This document shows positions 7,519 through 13,785 of a stretch of DNA of 13,785 nt, piece by piece. The notes below the pieces were generated by a model. That model was not told where the DNA came from, made no database searches, and saw only the letters and a list, made by a program, of their open reading frames with translations. This stretch comes from Myxococcales bacterium (GTDB lineage: Bacteria; Myxococcota_A; UBA9160; SMWR01): contig JACZVU010000061.1 in NCBI GenBank assembly GCA_022572485.1, positions 1 through 13,785 on the forward strand, written 5' to 3'. The position numbers and the translations under genes are program-made. Position 1 is the stretch's first letter. Each line of letters begins with the position of its first letter.

Positions 7519-9420
7519 TCAGGTTTTGCTCGACAGGTACGTATACTCTTTGAGTCCCTGCTCGTAGCGTTCGAGTAGGCGCGCCGACTCTTCGGAGCTG
7601 ATCTCGTTGCTGCGCAGCGCGCCCTCGATGGTCTGGCGCACTTTTTCGATCAAGGATTGGCACTCGTACTGTACGTAGGCGAGGACGTTTTCCACAGAGT
7701 CGCCCTCGACGATGTGATCGATCGTATAGCCGTCCTCGTCATCGAGTTTGACGTGAACGGCGTTGGTGTCTCCAAAGAGATTGTGGAGGTCACCCAGGAT
7801 CTCCTGATACGCACCGACCAGAAACACGCCAATGTAATAAGGCGCGCCCGTCCAGGGGTGGAGTTCGATCAGGTTCTTGGCTTCGCGGGGGTTGATGAAC
7901 TGATCGATCTTCCCATCGCTGTCGCAAGTCAGATCCGCAAAGACGCCGCGCCGGGTCGGTTGCTCGTTGAGACGGTGGATGGGCATCACCGGGAAGAGCT
8001 GCTTGAGCGCCCAATGGTCCGGTGCGCTCTGGAAGACCGAGAAATTTCCGTAATAGGTGTCTGCGAACTCGGTTTCGAAATGGGCGAGATCCTCGGGCAC
8101 GGCGGGCAACTCTCGGAGGTATCCGAGGATCTTCTCGCAGCATTTCGCGAACAAGTGCTCGCCCCGCGCTTTGCCTCGCAGGTCGAGGTAGCCCAGCGAA
8201 AACATCGTCGATGCTTCTTCTTTGAGCAGCTGCGCGTTGTGGTAGGACTCTTGGACGTTTTCGATCGAGGTATCACTCCAGACCTCCGCGAGATCGCGCA
8301 GCACCTTGGGGTCGTCGTCGGTGATTTTGGCCGGCCGCGAGTCATTGAGTACTTCGTTGACACCGAGGACGTCGAAGATCAGCACCGAGTGATGGGCGGT
8401 CAGCGCGCGTCCGGACTCCGTCACGATGTCCGGATGCGGGACGTTTTCCGCGTCGCAGGCCTCTTGGATGAAAGACACGACGTCGTTTGCGTATTCCTGC
8501 GTCGAGTAGTTCTTCGACGAGTGAAAATCGGTACGCGAGCCGTCGTAATCTACGCCGAGCCCACCGCCGACATCGATCAGGGAAGGGTTCGCGCCCATCT
8601 CGTGGAGCCCCACGAAGATGCGGCTGGCTTCGCTGAGCGCCTCCTTGTGGGCGCGTGCCGCGGTGATCTGAGAGCCGATGTGAAAGTGCATGAGTTCGAT
8701 GCAGTCGAGCATGTCCTCTGATGCCAGGCGGTCTACCGCGGCGACGATCTCCATCGACGAAAGCCCGAACTTGGAGCGATCCCCCGTCGACTCGACCCAC
8801 CTTCCAGCGCCCTTGGTGCTCAGCCGCGCTCGAATTCCCAGATGCGGACGGATCCCGAGATCGCGCGAAGTCTTGAGGATGAGGTCGATTTCGTGGAATC
8901 GGTCGACGACGATGATGGGCGTTCGACCCAGGCGTTGCGCGAGCAGAGCCGTTTCCACGTAGGCCCGATCTTTGTATCCGTTGCAGATGATCAGAGCACC
9001 GGGCGTATCGAGCAGGGCGAGGGCAATCAGCATTTCGGGCTTGCTGCCGGCTTCGAGCCCCATCTTCTCTGGAGCCCCGAACTGGATCAGTTCTTCGACG
9101 ACGTGGCGTTGCTGATTGACCTTGATCGGGTAGACGCCTCGATAGATCCCCCGGTAGTCGGTCTCCTCGATTGCCTCGCGGAAGCAGCTATTCAATCCTC
9201 GCACACGGCTGTCGAGAATGTCGTTGAAGCGGATCAGCAGCGGGGTGTGCACACCGCGCTGCTCCAGATTCTCGACCAGCTCCAGCAGGTCGATGCTCCG
9301 CTTGTCGTGGGTCCTCGGGCGGACTTCTACGTCGCCCGCATCGTTGATTGCGAAAAAACCCGACCCCCAGTTGAGGACGTGGTAGAGATCGAGGCTGTCG
9401 CGAATCGTCCAATTTGCCAC
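7519..9420 (-). CDS. speA: Biosynthetic arginine decarboxylase
   Basis: The product is 633 aa (E. coli SpeA is 658). It decarboxylates arginine to agmatine, the entry to putrescine and spermidine, using PLP in an alanine-racemase-like barrel (fold III). Lys100 in YPIKVNQQRHVVEE binds PLP; HFHIGSQ (245-251), DVGGGLGVDYDGS (283-295, phosphate binding) and ESGRALTAHH (335-344) follow. Cys499 in TCDSDGKID is the conserved active-site cysteine. The start is GTG at 9420 with GAGGA eight bases upstream; the protein begins MANWTIRDS, typical for the family. It follows hisS by 66 bp and precedes xth by 4 bp. No agmatinase, agmatine deiminase or speE lies in view, so the later polyamine steps are encoded elsewhere. 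Confidence 0.95.
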   Translation of the reverse strand: MANWTIRDSLDLYHVLNWGSGFFAINDAGDVEVRPRTHDKRSIDLLELVENLEQRGVHTPLLIRFNDILDSRVRGLNSCFREAIEETDYRGIYRGVYPIKVNQQRHVVEELIQFGAPEKMGLEAGSKPEMLIALALLDTPGALIICNGYKDRAYVETALLAQRLGRTPIIVVDRFHEIDLILKTSRDLGIRPHLGIRARLSTKGAGRWVESTGDRSKFGLSSMEIVAAVDRLASEDMLDCIELMHFHIGSQITAARAHKEALSEASRIFVGLHEMGANPSLIDVGGGLGVDYDGSRTDFHSSKNYSTQEYANDVVSFIQEACDAENVPHPDIVTESGRALTAHHSVLIFDVLGVNEVLNDSRPAKITDDDPKVLRDLAEVWSDTSIENVQESYHNAQLLKEEASTMFSLGYLDLRGKARGEHLFAKCCEKILGYLRELPAVPEDLAHFETEFADTYYGNFSVFQSAPDHWALKQLFPVMPIHRLNEQPTRRGVFADLTCDSDGKIDQFINPREAKNLIELHPWTGAPYYIGVFLVGAYQEILGDLHNLFGDTNAVHVKLDDEDGYTIDHIVEGDSVENVLAYVQYECQSLIEKVRQTIEGALRSNEISSEESARLLERYEQGLKEYTYLSSKT

Positions 9421-9486
9421 TGCGCGGTCCTCGCCGATTGTCTTGCGCTTGCTGCCAATGCCGCCAACCCGGGCACTGGCGCTGAA

Positions 9487-10767
9487 TCAATCGGGAATCG
9501 GCTCGTTGTGTTGCTCGCCGCTGGCCAGATCCCGAATCAAAACCTCACCTCGCGCCACTTCATCGGGGCCGAGTAGGTGGACCTCGCGCGCTCCTGATCG
9601 GTCCGCGTCGGTCATGACCCGCTTGAGCCGAGGTTCGCCGAGCACGAGCTCGACGCTTCGGTTGTCGGCGCGCAATGCGCAAGCGACTCGCACGGCGGCG
9701 GCGCGCTCTGCTTCCGAAAACGCGTAGACGACCGCATCCAGGCTTCGCGGCAGTTCCGGAAGCCGCTTCTTTTCGCGGAGGAGTTCTGCGATCACAGAGT
9801 CGCCGAAGCCGAAACCGACCGCGGGTGTTGCAGGGCCGCCGAGTGTTTCAAGTAGGTGGTCGTATCGACCGCCGCCACAAACGGAGCGCAATTCCCGTCC
9901 AGAATCGAATGCTTCGAAGACGACGCCGGTGTAGTAGGCAAGCCCGCGTACGATCGAAGCGTCGAAGGCGACCCGATCACCGTGGCCGTAGGTGTCGACC
10001 AATTCGAAGAGCCGCGCGATTTCTGCGAGTGCGGGAGAATCCGCGCGGGCGACCTTCCCGGCCTCGCCAATATCGCGCAGTTTCAGAAACGACAGTACGA
10101 AGCGCGCGTCTTCGGCCGGCAACCTCACCAACCCCTTCGGGTCGCTGAGCAGTTCGATGACTGCGTCTTCTCCGATCTTTCCCAACTTGTCGATCGCGAT
10201 GCACAGTGCGGGGAAAACCTCGGGTCGTTTCGCAAGCACCGTTTCGCGAAGCGTCTCTTCGAGCAGTGCTCGGCTGTTGATCCGGATCGTCACATCTTTG
10301 CGCTCGAGGCCGAGTCGATCGAGCAGGTGGAAGATCGAAGCAATGAGTTCAGCTTCGGCGGCGACCCCGGGCTCCCCCCAGATGTCCATGTTCCACTGGT
10401 AGTGCTCGCGACGGCGCCCGCGGCTCATCCGCTCGTAGCGCCAACACTGCGGAATGCTGAACCAGCGCAGCGGCAGCCGCAGCGCGCCGCGGCGGGCCAT
10501 CACCATCCGCGCGATCTGCGGGGTGATTTCGGGGCGCAGCGCCAGGTGGCGGTCGTGCAGCGTGAAGTGATAGAGCTGGTCGACGATCTCCTCGCCCGCC
10601 TTGCGGGTGAAGAGTTCCGCGTGTTCGAGCACGGGAGCGTCGATTTCCTCGAAGCCGAAAAGAGCCGCCGTGGCGCGGAAGTGGTCAAAGAGCCAGTTCT
10701 GTACGCGCAGATCCTCGGGGTAGAAGTCGCGGGTGCCTCGCGGGGGCTGGAGAGATTCTTTGCTCAC
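9487..10767 (-). CDS. hisS: Histidine-tRNA ligase
   Basis: The product is 426 aa, a class II aminoacyl-tRNA synthetase charging tRNA-His. Visible are PPRGTRDFYPEDLR (8-21), ALRPEITP (76-83), motif 2 CWRYERMSRGRRREHYQWN (108-126), the histidine-specific VRGLAYYTG (273-281), GGGRYDHLLE (298-307) and motif 3 GFGFGDS (318-324). An anticodon-binding domain follows from about residue 342. The RGRRREHYQWNMDI wording resembles the plastid/archaeal-type HisRS more than the E. coli type. The start is set at the GTG at 10767, which puts the conserved PPRG near the N-terminus; an in-frame ATG at 10806 would add 13 residues. Neither has a strong Shine-Dalgarno. It heads the minus-strand run hisS-speA-xth-symporter and is divergent from the FG-GAP lipoprotein gene. 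Confidence 0.94.
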   Translation of the reverse strand: MSKESLQPPRGTRDFYPEDLRVQNWLFDHFRATAALFGFEEIDAPVLEHAELFTRKAGEEIVDQLYHFTLHDRHLALRPEITPQIARMVMARRGALRLPLRWFSIPQCWRYERMSRGRRREHYQWNMDIWGEPGVAAEAELIASIFHLLDRLGLERKDVTIRINSRALLEETLRETVLAKRPEVFPALCIAIDKLGKIGEDAVIELLSDPKGLVRLPAEDARFVLSFLKLRDIGEAGKVARADSPALAEIARLFELVDTYGHGDRVAFDASIVRGLAYYTGVVFEAFDSGRELRSVCGGGRYDHLLETLGGPATPAVGFGFGDSVIAELLREKKRLPELPRSLDAVVYAFSEAERAAAVRVACALRADNRSVELVLGEPRLKRVMTDADRSGAREVHLLGPDEVARGEVLIRDLASGEQHNEPIPD

Positions 10768-10882
10768 GGGCCCAGTATCACATCCGGGCCGGTTCGGCGC
10801 TCTCATCGTGCGTCGAAAATAGTGTCGATCCGCCAGAGATATTGCTACTCCCTCCAGACTCAAACACGATCCTGGAGGGCTT

Positions 10883-12196
10883 ATGTCGCCCCGTTCCTAC
10901 GCATTGGCACGGATGTTTCTGCTCACGGGTGCTCTCGCGGCTTGCGGAGCCGAAGAAGCGCCCTCGAAGGCTGTGCCCGAAAAACCCGCAGCCGCCGAGG
11001 CTGCCGCTGCCACGCCAGACACGCTTCCGAACGGAATCGTGCTCGCGCTGGCTCAGTTCGTGACCGAAAAGGGCGATGACGGCAAAGACAAGTTTGTGCC
11101 GGGCCCCGCGCGCCTGGAGTTCCTCTACCGCGAAGGGGGCATATGGAAGGTTTCTGAATTCGAGGACCCCGAAAGCAACGTCTTCCACAAAGCGATGGTC
11201 TACGACGCGGGTGACGGGCCGCGGCTGCTCACGCTCGGCGGAACCCGCGCCCTGCTCAAGACCTGGGAGCTCACGGATTCGGGCATGTCGGCAACGGTGC
11301 TCTGGGAGAAGGATTTCGGCGGGAAATTCAGTCGGATGCGCGATGCCGAGATCGCTGATTTCAAGGGCGACGGGACGGCCAGCCTCGCGGTGGCCACCCA
11401 CGACGGAGGTGTCGTGGCAGTGGTGCATCCGGTCGGCGATGGATACGAAGTCGAGGAACTCGACAAAAAGAAGAACACCTTCGTCCACGAGATCGAGGTC
11501 GGTGACCTGAACGGGGACGGTGTCGTCGAGATCTACGCGACGCCGAGCGAGCCGAATCGCCTGGATGGGCGGCCCCAGAAGGGAGAGGTGGTCCGCTACG
11601 TCCTGGGTGCGGGCGGCGAGCGAACCGTGGTCGCGGACCTCGGCGAGCGCCACGCCAAGGAGATCCTCGTCGCCGACGTCGATGGAGATGGCAGAGATGA
11701 ACTCTACGTCTCCGTCGAGGGAGAGATCGAGGGCAAGGGCAGCACCAAGAGCATCAAGTCACCCGTTACGATCCTCCGCTACGAGGCCGACACGCCCGCC
11801 GACCAGGGCGCCGAGATCGCCGAGATTCAGGATTCGCTGAGTCGCTTCCTGATGACCGGGGATGTCGATGGTGACGGAAAAGACGAGATGATTGCCGCTA
11901 CGTTCAGCAGTGGATTGTGGTTGCTCCGACCGGGTGAGGACTTCAACGCCCGTTGGAAGATGGAGCTGATCGATCGTGATTCAGCGGGATTCGAGCACGC
12001 TGCGATCCTGACAGACTTGGATGGTGACGGGGTCGTCGAACTCTACGTCGCGAGCGATCGCCACAAAGAAGTCCGCCGCTACGTGTGGAACGGAAGGCGT
12101 ATGGAGCGTGAGACGATCTACAAGCGCCCTGATGATCGCCCGATCTTCACCTGGAACCTGATGCCGGTTCCCGTGGAACTCATCCCGAAGAACTAG
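10883..12196 (+). CDS. Lipoprotein with FG-GAP/VCBS-like calcium-binding repeats
   Basis: The product is 437 aa. The lipobox LAAC with Cys21 follows a short basic-hydrophobic signal (MSPRSYALARMFLLTGA), and an Ala/Pro/Glu-rich linker runs to about residue 45. The rest is a beta-propeller-like repeat region with five calcium-loop motifs: DFKGDG (159), DLNGDG (208), DVDGDG (265), DVDGDG (327) and DLDGDG (378). Each of the last four is followed by VVEIY, RDELY, KDEMI or VVELY, the FG-GAP/VCBS layout of integrin-alpha-like propellers. GGAGGG lies 3 bp before the ATG, slightly close. It is probably anchored in the outer membrane, and a binding or scaffold role is likely. No ligand can be named. 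It is transcribed alone, divergent from hisS. Confidence 0.88.
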   Translation: MSPRSYALARMFLLTGALAACGAEEAPSKAVPEKPAAAEAAAATPDTLPNGIVLALAQFVTEKGDDGKDKFVPGPARLEFLYREGGIWKVSEFEDPESNVFHKAMVYDAGDGPRLLTLGGTRALLKTWELTDSGMSATVLWEKDFGGKFSRMRDAEIADFKGDGTASLAVATHDGGVVAVVHPVGDGYEVEELDKKKNTFVHEIEVGDLNGDGVVEIYATPSEPNRLDGRPQKGEVVRYVLGAGGERTVVADLGERHAKEILVADVDGDGRDELYVSVEGEIEGKGSTKSIKSPVTILRYEADTPADQGAEIAEIQDSLSRFLMTGDVDGDGKDEMIAATFSSGLWLLRPGEDFNARWKMELIDRDSAGFEHAAILTDLDGDGVVELYVASDRHKEVRRYVWNGRRMERETIYKRPDDRPIFTWNLMPVPVELIPKN

Positions 12197-12231
12197 CCAG
12201 CCCTCTCGTTTCAGCGATCCAGGCGCAAGCG

Positions 12232-12310
12232 CACTCGCTCAGAATCCGATTCAGCGTGGTGTCTGCTTTTGGGGGAGCCGGGGGGAAGGGCCACTCGCTC
12301 AGAACTCGAT
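12232..12310. repeat. Degenerate direct repeat, 19 bp, 60-bp period
   Basis: CACTCGCTCAGAA followed by two variable bases and CGAT occurs at 12232-12250 and again at 12292-12310; 17 of 19 positions agree. The second copy overlaps the inner edge of the left arm of the 20-bp inverted repeat by its position immediately after it. Confidence 0.7.
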
Positions 12311-12397
12311 CCGGCCAACTGGGCCCCACAGCTAGTGAAACTCAAGTCAAATCAGTCATGGTCTGTCCGGGCACGCAGCCCTTCCCCCCGGCTCCCC
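12272..12397. repeat. Perfect 20-bp inverted repeat with an 86-nt loop
   Basis: GGGGAGCCGGGGGGAAGGGC at 12272-12291 is the exact reverse complement of 12378-12397. In RNA or extruded DNA it would form a very stable GC-rich stem. The size (126 bp) and perfect arms resemble a MITE, but I see no target-site duplication at the outer ends. It may instead be a bidirectional transcription barrier or a dispersed intergenic repeat. Confidence 0.85.
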
Positions 12398-12468
12398 AGC
12401 GAATTTGCTGCCAGCGCACAACAAAAACGCCCTCGCATTCAGCGGCTCGATCAAACGCGATGTCACTT

Positions 12469-12536
12469 GGGGGCGGTGGCGGGAAGCCTGAGGGCGGCAT
12501 GGGATTCGAGCCCGATGGCCTCCTGTCACCGCACCC
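12469..12536. repeat. Long imperfect hairpin
   Basis: 12469-12488 pairs with 12517-12536 over 20 positions with two mismatches and two G-T pairs. The 28-nt apex holds a smaller CATGGG/CCC(G)ATG stem. The apex includes GGGCTCGAATCCC on the minus strand, which recalls a tRNA T-arm, but no tRNA can be folded around it. Confidence 0.6.
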
Positions 12537-12585
12537 GGGAAACGCCGCTATTGGTTGTACCGAAGCGCCACGAGTCGGGGCCCCG

Positions 12586-12924
12586 TTAGCCGGGTGGCCA
12601 ATTGAGGGGGCGGTTGCCGATGACGTGGAGGTGGAGGTGGAAGACGGTCTGGCCCGAACCGGCCCCGTTGTTGATCACGACGCGGTAGCTTTCGAGGCCA
12701 GCATCGGCGGCGACCTGCTTGGCGACGAGCAGCAGGTGGCCGAGTAGCGATTCGTCGCCCGCCTCCGCGGAGGACAACATCTCGAGCGGCTTTCTCGGGA
12801 TGACGAGCAAGTGGGTCGGTGCGACCGGGTTGGCGTCCCGGAACACCAGCGCGCGATCGTCCTCGTAGACGATCTCCGCAGGGATCTCTCCGCGCTCGAT
12901 TTTTCCGAAGATCGTGTCGGCCAT
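12586..12924 (-). CDS. hinT: HIT-family purine nucleotide phosphoramidase (HinT-like)
   Basis: The product is 112 aa, the normal size of the Hint branch of the histidine-triad family. Hint proteins hydrolyse adenosine 5'-phosphoramidates and acyl-adenylates such as lysyl-AMP. The start [21 protein letters not shown] is typical of Hint proteins, with [12 protein letters not shown] (35-46), the [19 protein letters not shown] segment and the triad His96, His98 and His100; His98 is the predicted nucleophile. The start is fixed by family similarity; the Shine-Dalgarno is weak. The gene stands alone, convergent with the FG-GAP lipoprotein gene and divergent from the topoisomerase gene (233 bp apart). 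The symbol follows the subfamily. Confidence 0.93.
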   Translation of the reverse strand: MADTIFGKIERGEIPAEIVYEDDRALVFRDANPVAPTHLLVIPRKPLEMLSSAEAGDESLLGHLLLVAKQVAADAGLESYRVVINNGAGSGQTVFHLHLHVIGNRPLNWPPG

Positions 12925-13096
12925 CGAAGACCGTGAAGCCTGCCGGAACGGGCACTTACGCGCAACCTACCCGCGGGGAAACGACACCGCCTCAAGTCGG
13001 CTCGCGATTTTCCCGACCCTTCACTCGCCCGGCCTGGCCGCGCTGGCTTCGCGGTGTGCCGGGAGCGCCGATTCGGTGGTCGGATTGGCGTGGCAG

Positions 13097-13125
13097 TTGT
13101 CAGGAGCGGGTCATCGGGCTAAGGA
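13097..13125 (+). promoter_or_regulatory. Candidate sigma-70-like promoter for topB
   Basis: TTGTCA (13097-13102) and TAAGGA (13120-13125) are 17 bp apart, ahead of the topoisomerase gene. Transcription would start near 13132 and give a leader of about 25 nt to the ATG at 13158. Both hexamers are imperfect, so this is tentative. Confidence 0.3.
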
Positions 13126-13157
13126 TGAGCCCCAATTCGCTGAAAAACTCCTCGCCA

Positions 13158-13785
13158 ATGGAGCTGGAATCTTTGGGTAAAGCGCTCGTCATCACCGAAA
13201 AGCCCAGCGTCGCCCGCGATATCACCAACGTGATTGGTGGTTTCACCGAGCACGAAGGTTACTTCGAGAGCGATACCCGTATCGTGACCTTTGCGGTCGG
13301 ACACCTCTATGAGTTGCTTCCGCCCGAGGAAGTAGACGAGAAGTACAAGCGCTGGACGCTCGACGCGTTACCGATCCTGCCCGACAAATTTCAGCTGAGA
13401 CCGAAGAAGGGCCAGAGCGACCGGATCCGGACGATCCGAAAACTCTTGCAGCGCGACGATGTCGACAGTGTCGTCAACGCCTGCGATGCGGGTCGCGAGG
13501 GAGAGCTGATCTTCCGCGAAATCATCGACACCCTGAACACGGGCAAGCCGGTCCACAGACTCTGGCTCCAGTCCATGACGAGCACCGCGATTCGCAATGG
13601 CTTGGAAAATCTGAGGCCCGGTTCGGAGTTCGATGGGCTCGCGGCCGCCGCGGCTTGTCGCGCCCAATCCGATTGGATGATCGGAATGAACGCGACGCGC
13701 GCGCTCACCAAGCGCCTCAAGAGCCGCAAGGAAAAGACCGCCTGGTCGGCGGGTCGTGTGCAGACTCCGACCCTCGCGATGTTGG
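13158..13785 (+). CDS. topB: DNA topoisomerase III (type IA), 5' part only
   Basis: 209 codons are in the window and the gene continues past the right edge. It is a type IA topoisomerase, which passes single strands through a transient break to relax or decatenate DNA. The TOPRIM domain is complete: metal-binding Glu14 in VITEKPSVARDI, the FAVGHLYELLPPEE segment (45-58) and NACDAGREGELIFRE (107-121) with Asp110. Then come LWLQSMT (135-141) and AAAAACRAQSDWMIGMNATRALT (162-184). The conserved SAGRVQTPTLAML closes the window; the catalytic Tyr lies beyond it. EKPSVA and DAGREGE indicate TopB rather than TopA. In-frame alternatives are ATG 13125 and TTG 13173; 13158 is a compromise, since the putative promoter would exclude 13125, and no start has a good Shine-Dalgarno. 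Confidence 0.92.
   Translation, partial: MELESLGKALVITEKPSVARDITNVIGGFTEHEGYFESDTRIVTFAVGHLYELLPPEEVDEKYKRWTLDALPILPDKFQLRPKKGQSDRIRTIRKLLQRDDVDSVVNACDAGREGELIFREIIDTLNTGKPVHRLWLQSMTSTAIRNGLENLRPGSEFDGLAAAAACRAQSDWMIGMNATRALTKRLKSRKEKTAWSAGRVQTPTLAML

Larger units (their letters stand above)
12197..12585. other. Structured non-coding region between two convergent genes
   Basis: This 389-bp stretch lies between the ends of the FG-GAP lipoprotein gene and the HIT gene. Frames open through it lack any recognisable product. It holds a degenerate direct repeat, a perfect 20-bp inverted repeat and a second long imperfect hairpin, listed separately. No classical terminator with a T run was found for either gene. 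Confidence 0.75.

Noticed and set aside
12475..12530. Possible tRNA because of the T-arm-like GGGCTCGAATCCC on the minus strand
   Set aside because: T54 is C, the T-stem pairs over only three bases, and no D-arm, anticodon arm or matching acceptor strand can be placed; the bases fit a simple hairpin better.
13107..13121. DAGREGE in the topoisomerase as a loss of the second metal-binding Asp
   Set aside because: DAGREGE is a normal variant in TopB proteins, for example in Firmicutes, so it is not a defect. The motif itself is encoded near 13485-13505.

Overview
This 13.8-kb window comes from a GC-rich Gram-negative bacterium. Lipoprotein signals, an Slp-like outer-membrane protein, LL-diaminopimelate aminotransferase (DapL), biosynthetic arginine decarboxylase and a TopB-type topoisomerase together suggest a deltaproteobacterial-type lineage (Myxococcota/Desulfobacterota in the broad sense). 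That placement is an inference from gene content and is not proven. Most of the window is ordinary housekeeping and metabolic coding sequence.

Left part (1-1628): two envelope or secreted protein genes without close familiar relatives. The first is an Slp-like lipoprotein (+) followed by a very clear rho-independent terminator. The second is a 157-aa signal-peptide protein with four cysteines (-). A 369-bp non-coding stretch follows. It holds the 5' half of a tRNA-Gln(UUG), intact through the D-arm and the anticodon loop, after which tRNA identity stops. This broken tRNA lies just downstream of clpP and may mark the end of an acquired segment extending left beyond the window.

Central part (1629-10767): dapL and a clpP paralogue form a short minus-strand operon. 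The ClpP has Asn where the catalytic Asp is expected. Divergent from dapL is a Rieske-type oxygenase whose iron-site residues place it with the quaternary-amine oxygenases (GbcA/CntA group). Convergent with it is a long minus-strand run in the order hisS, speA, xth, AGCS amino-acid:sodium symporter, with gaps of 66, 4 and 103 bp. It covers translation, polyamine synthesis, base-excision repair and amino-acid uptake and may be one transcript.

Right part (10883-13785): a lipoprotein with five DxDxDG (FG-GAP/VCBS-like) calcium loops (+), then a 389-bp non-coding stretch with a perfect 20-bp inverted repeat, a second long imperfect hairpin and a degenerate direct repeat. A HIT-family (HinT-like) protein (-) follows, and the 5' part of a topoisomerase III gene (+) runs off the right edge.

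I see no CRISPR array, transposase, integrase, rRNA or intact tRNA, and no clear multi-gene novel system. The most interesting items are the split tRNA-Gln, the Ser-His-Asn ClpP, the structured intergenic region near 12.3-12.5 kb and the Rieske oxygenase of unknown substrate.
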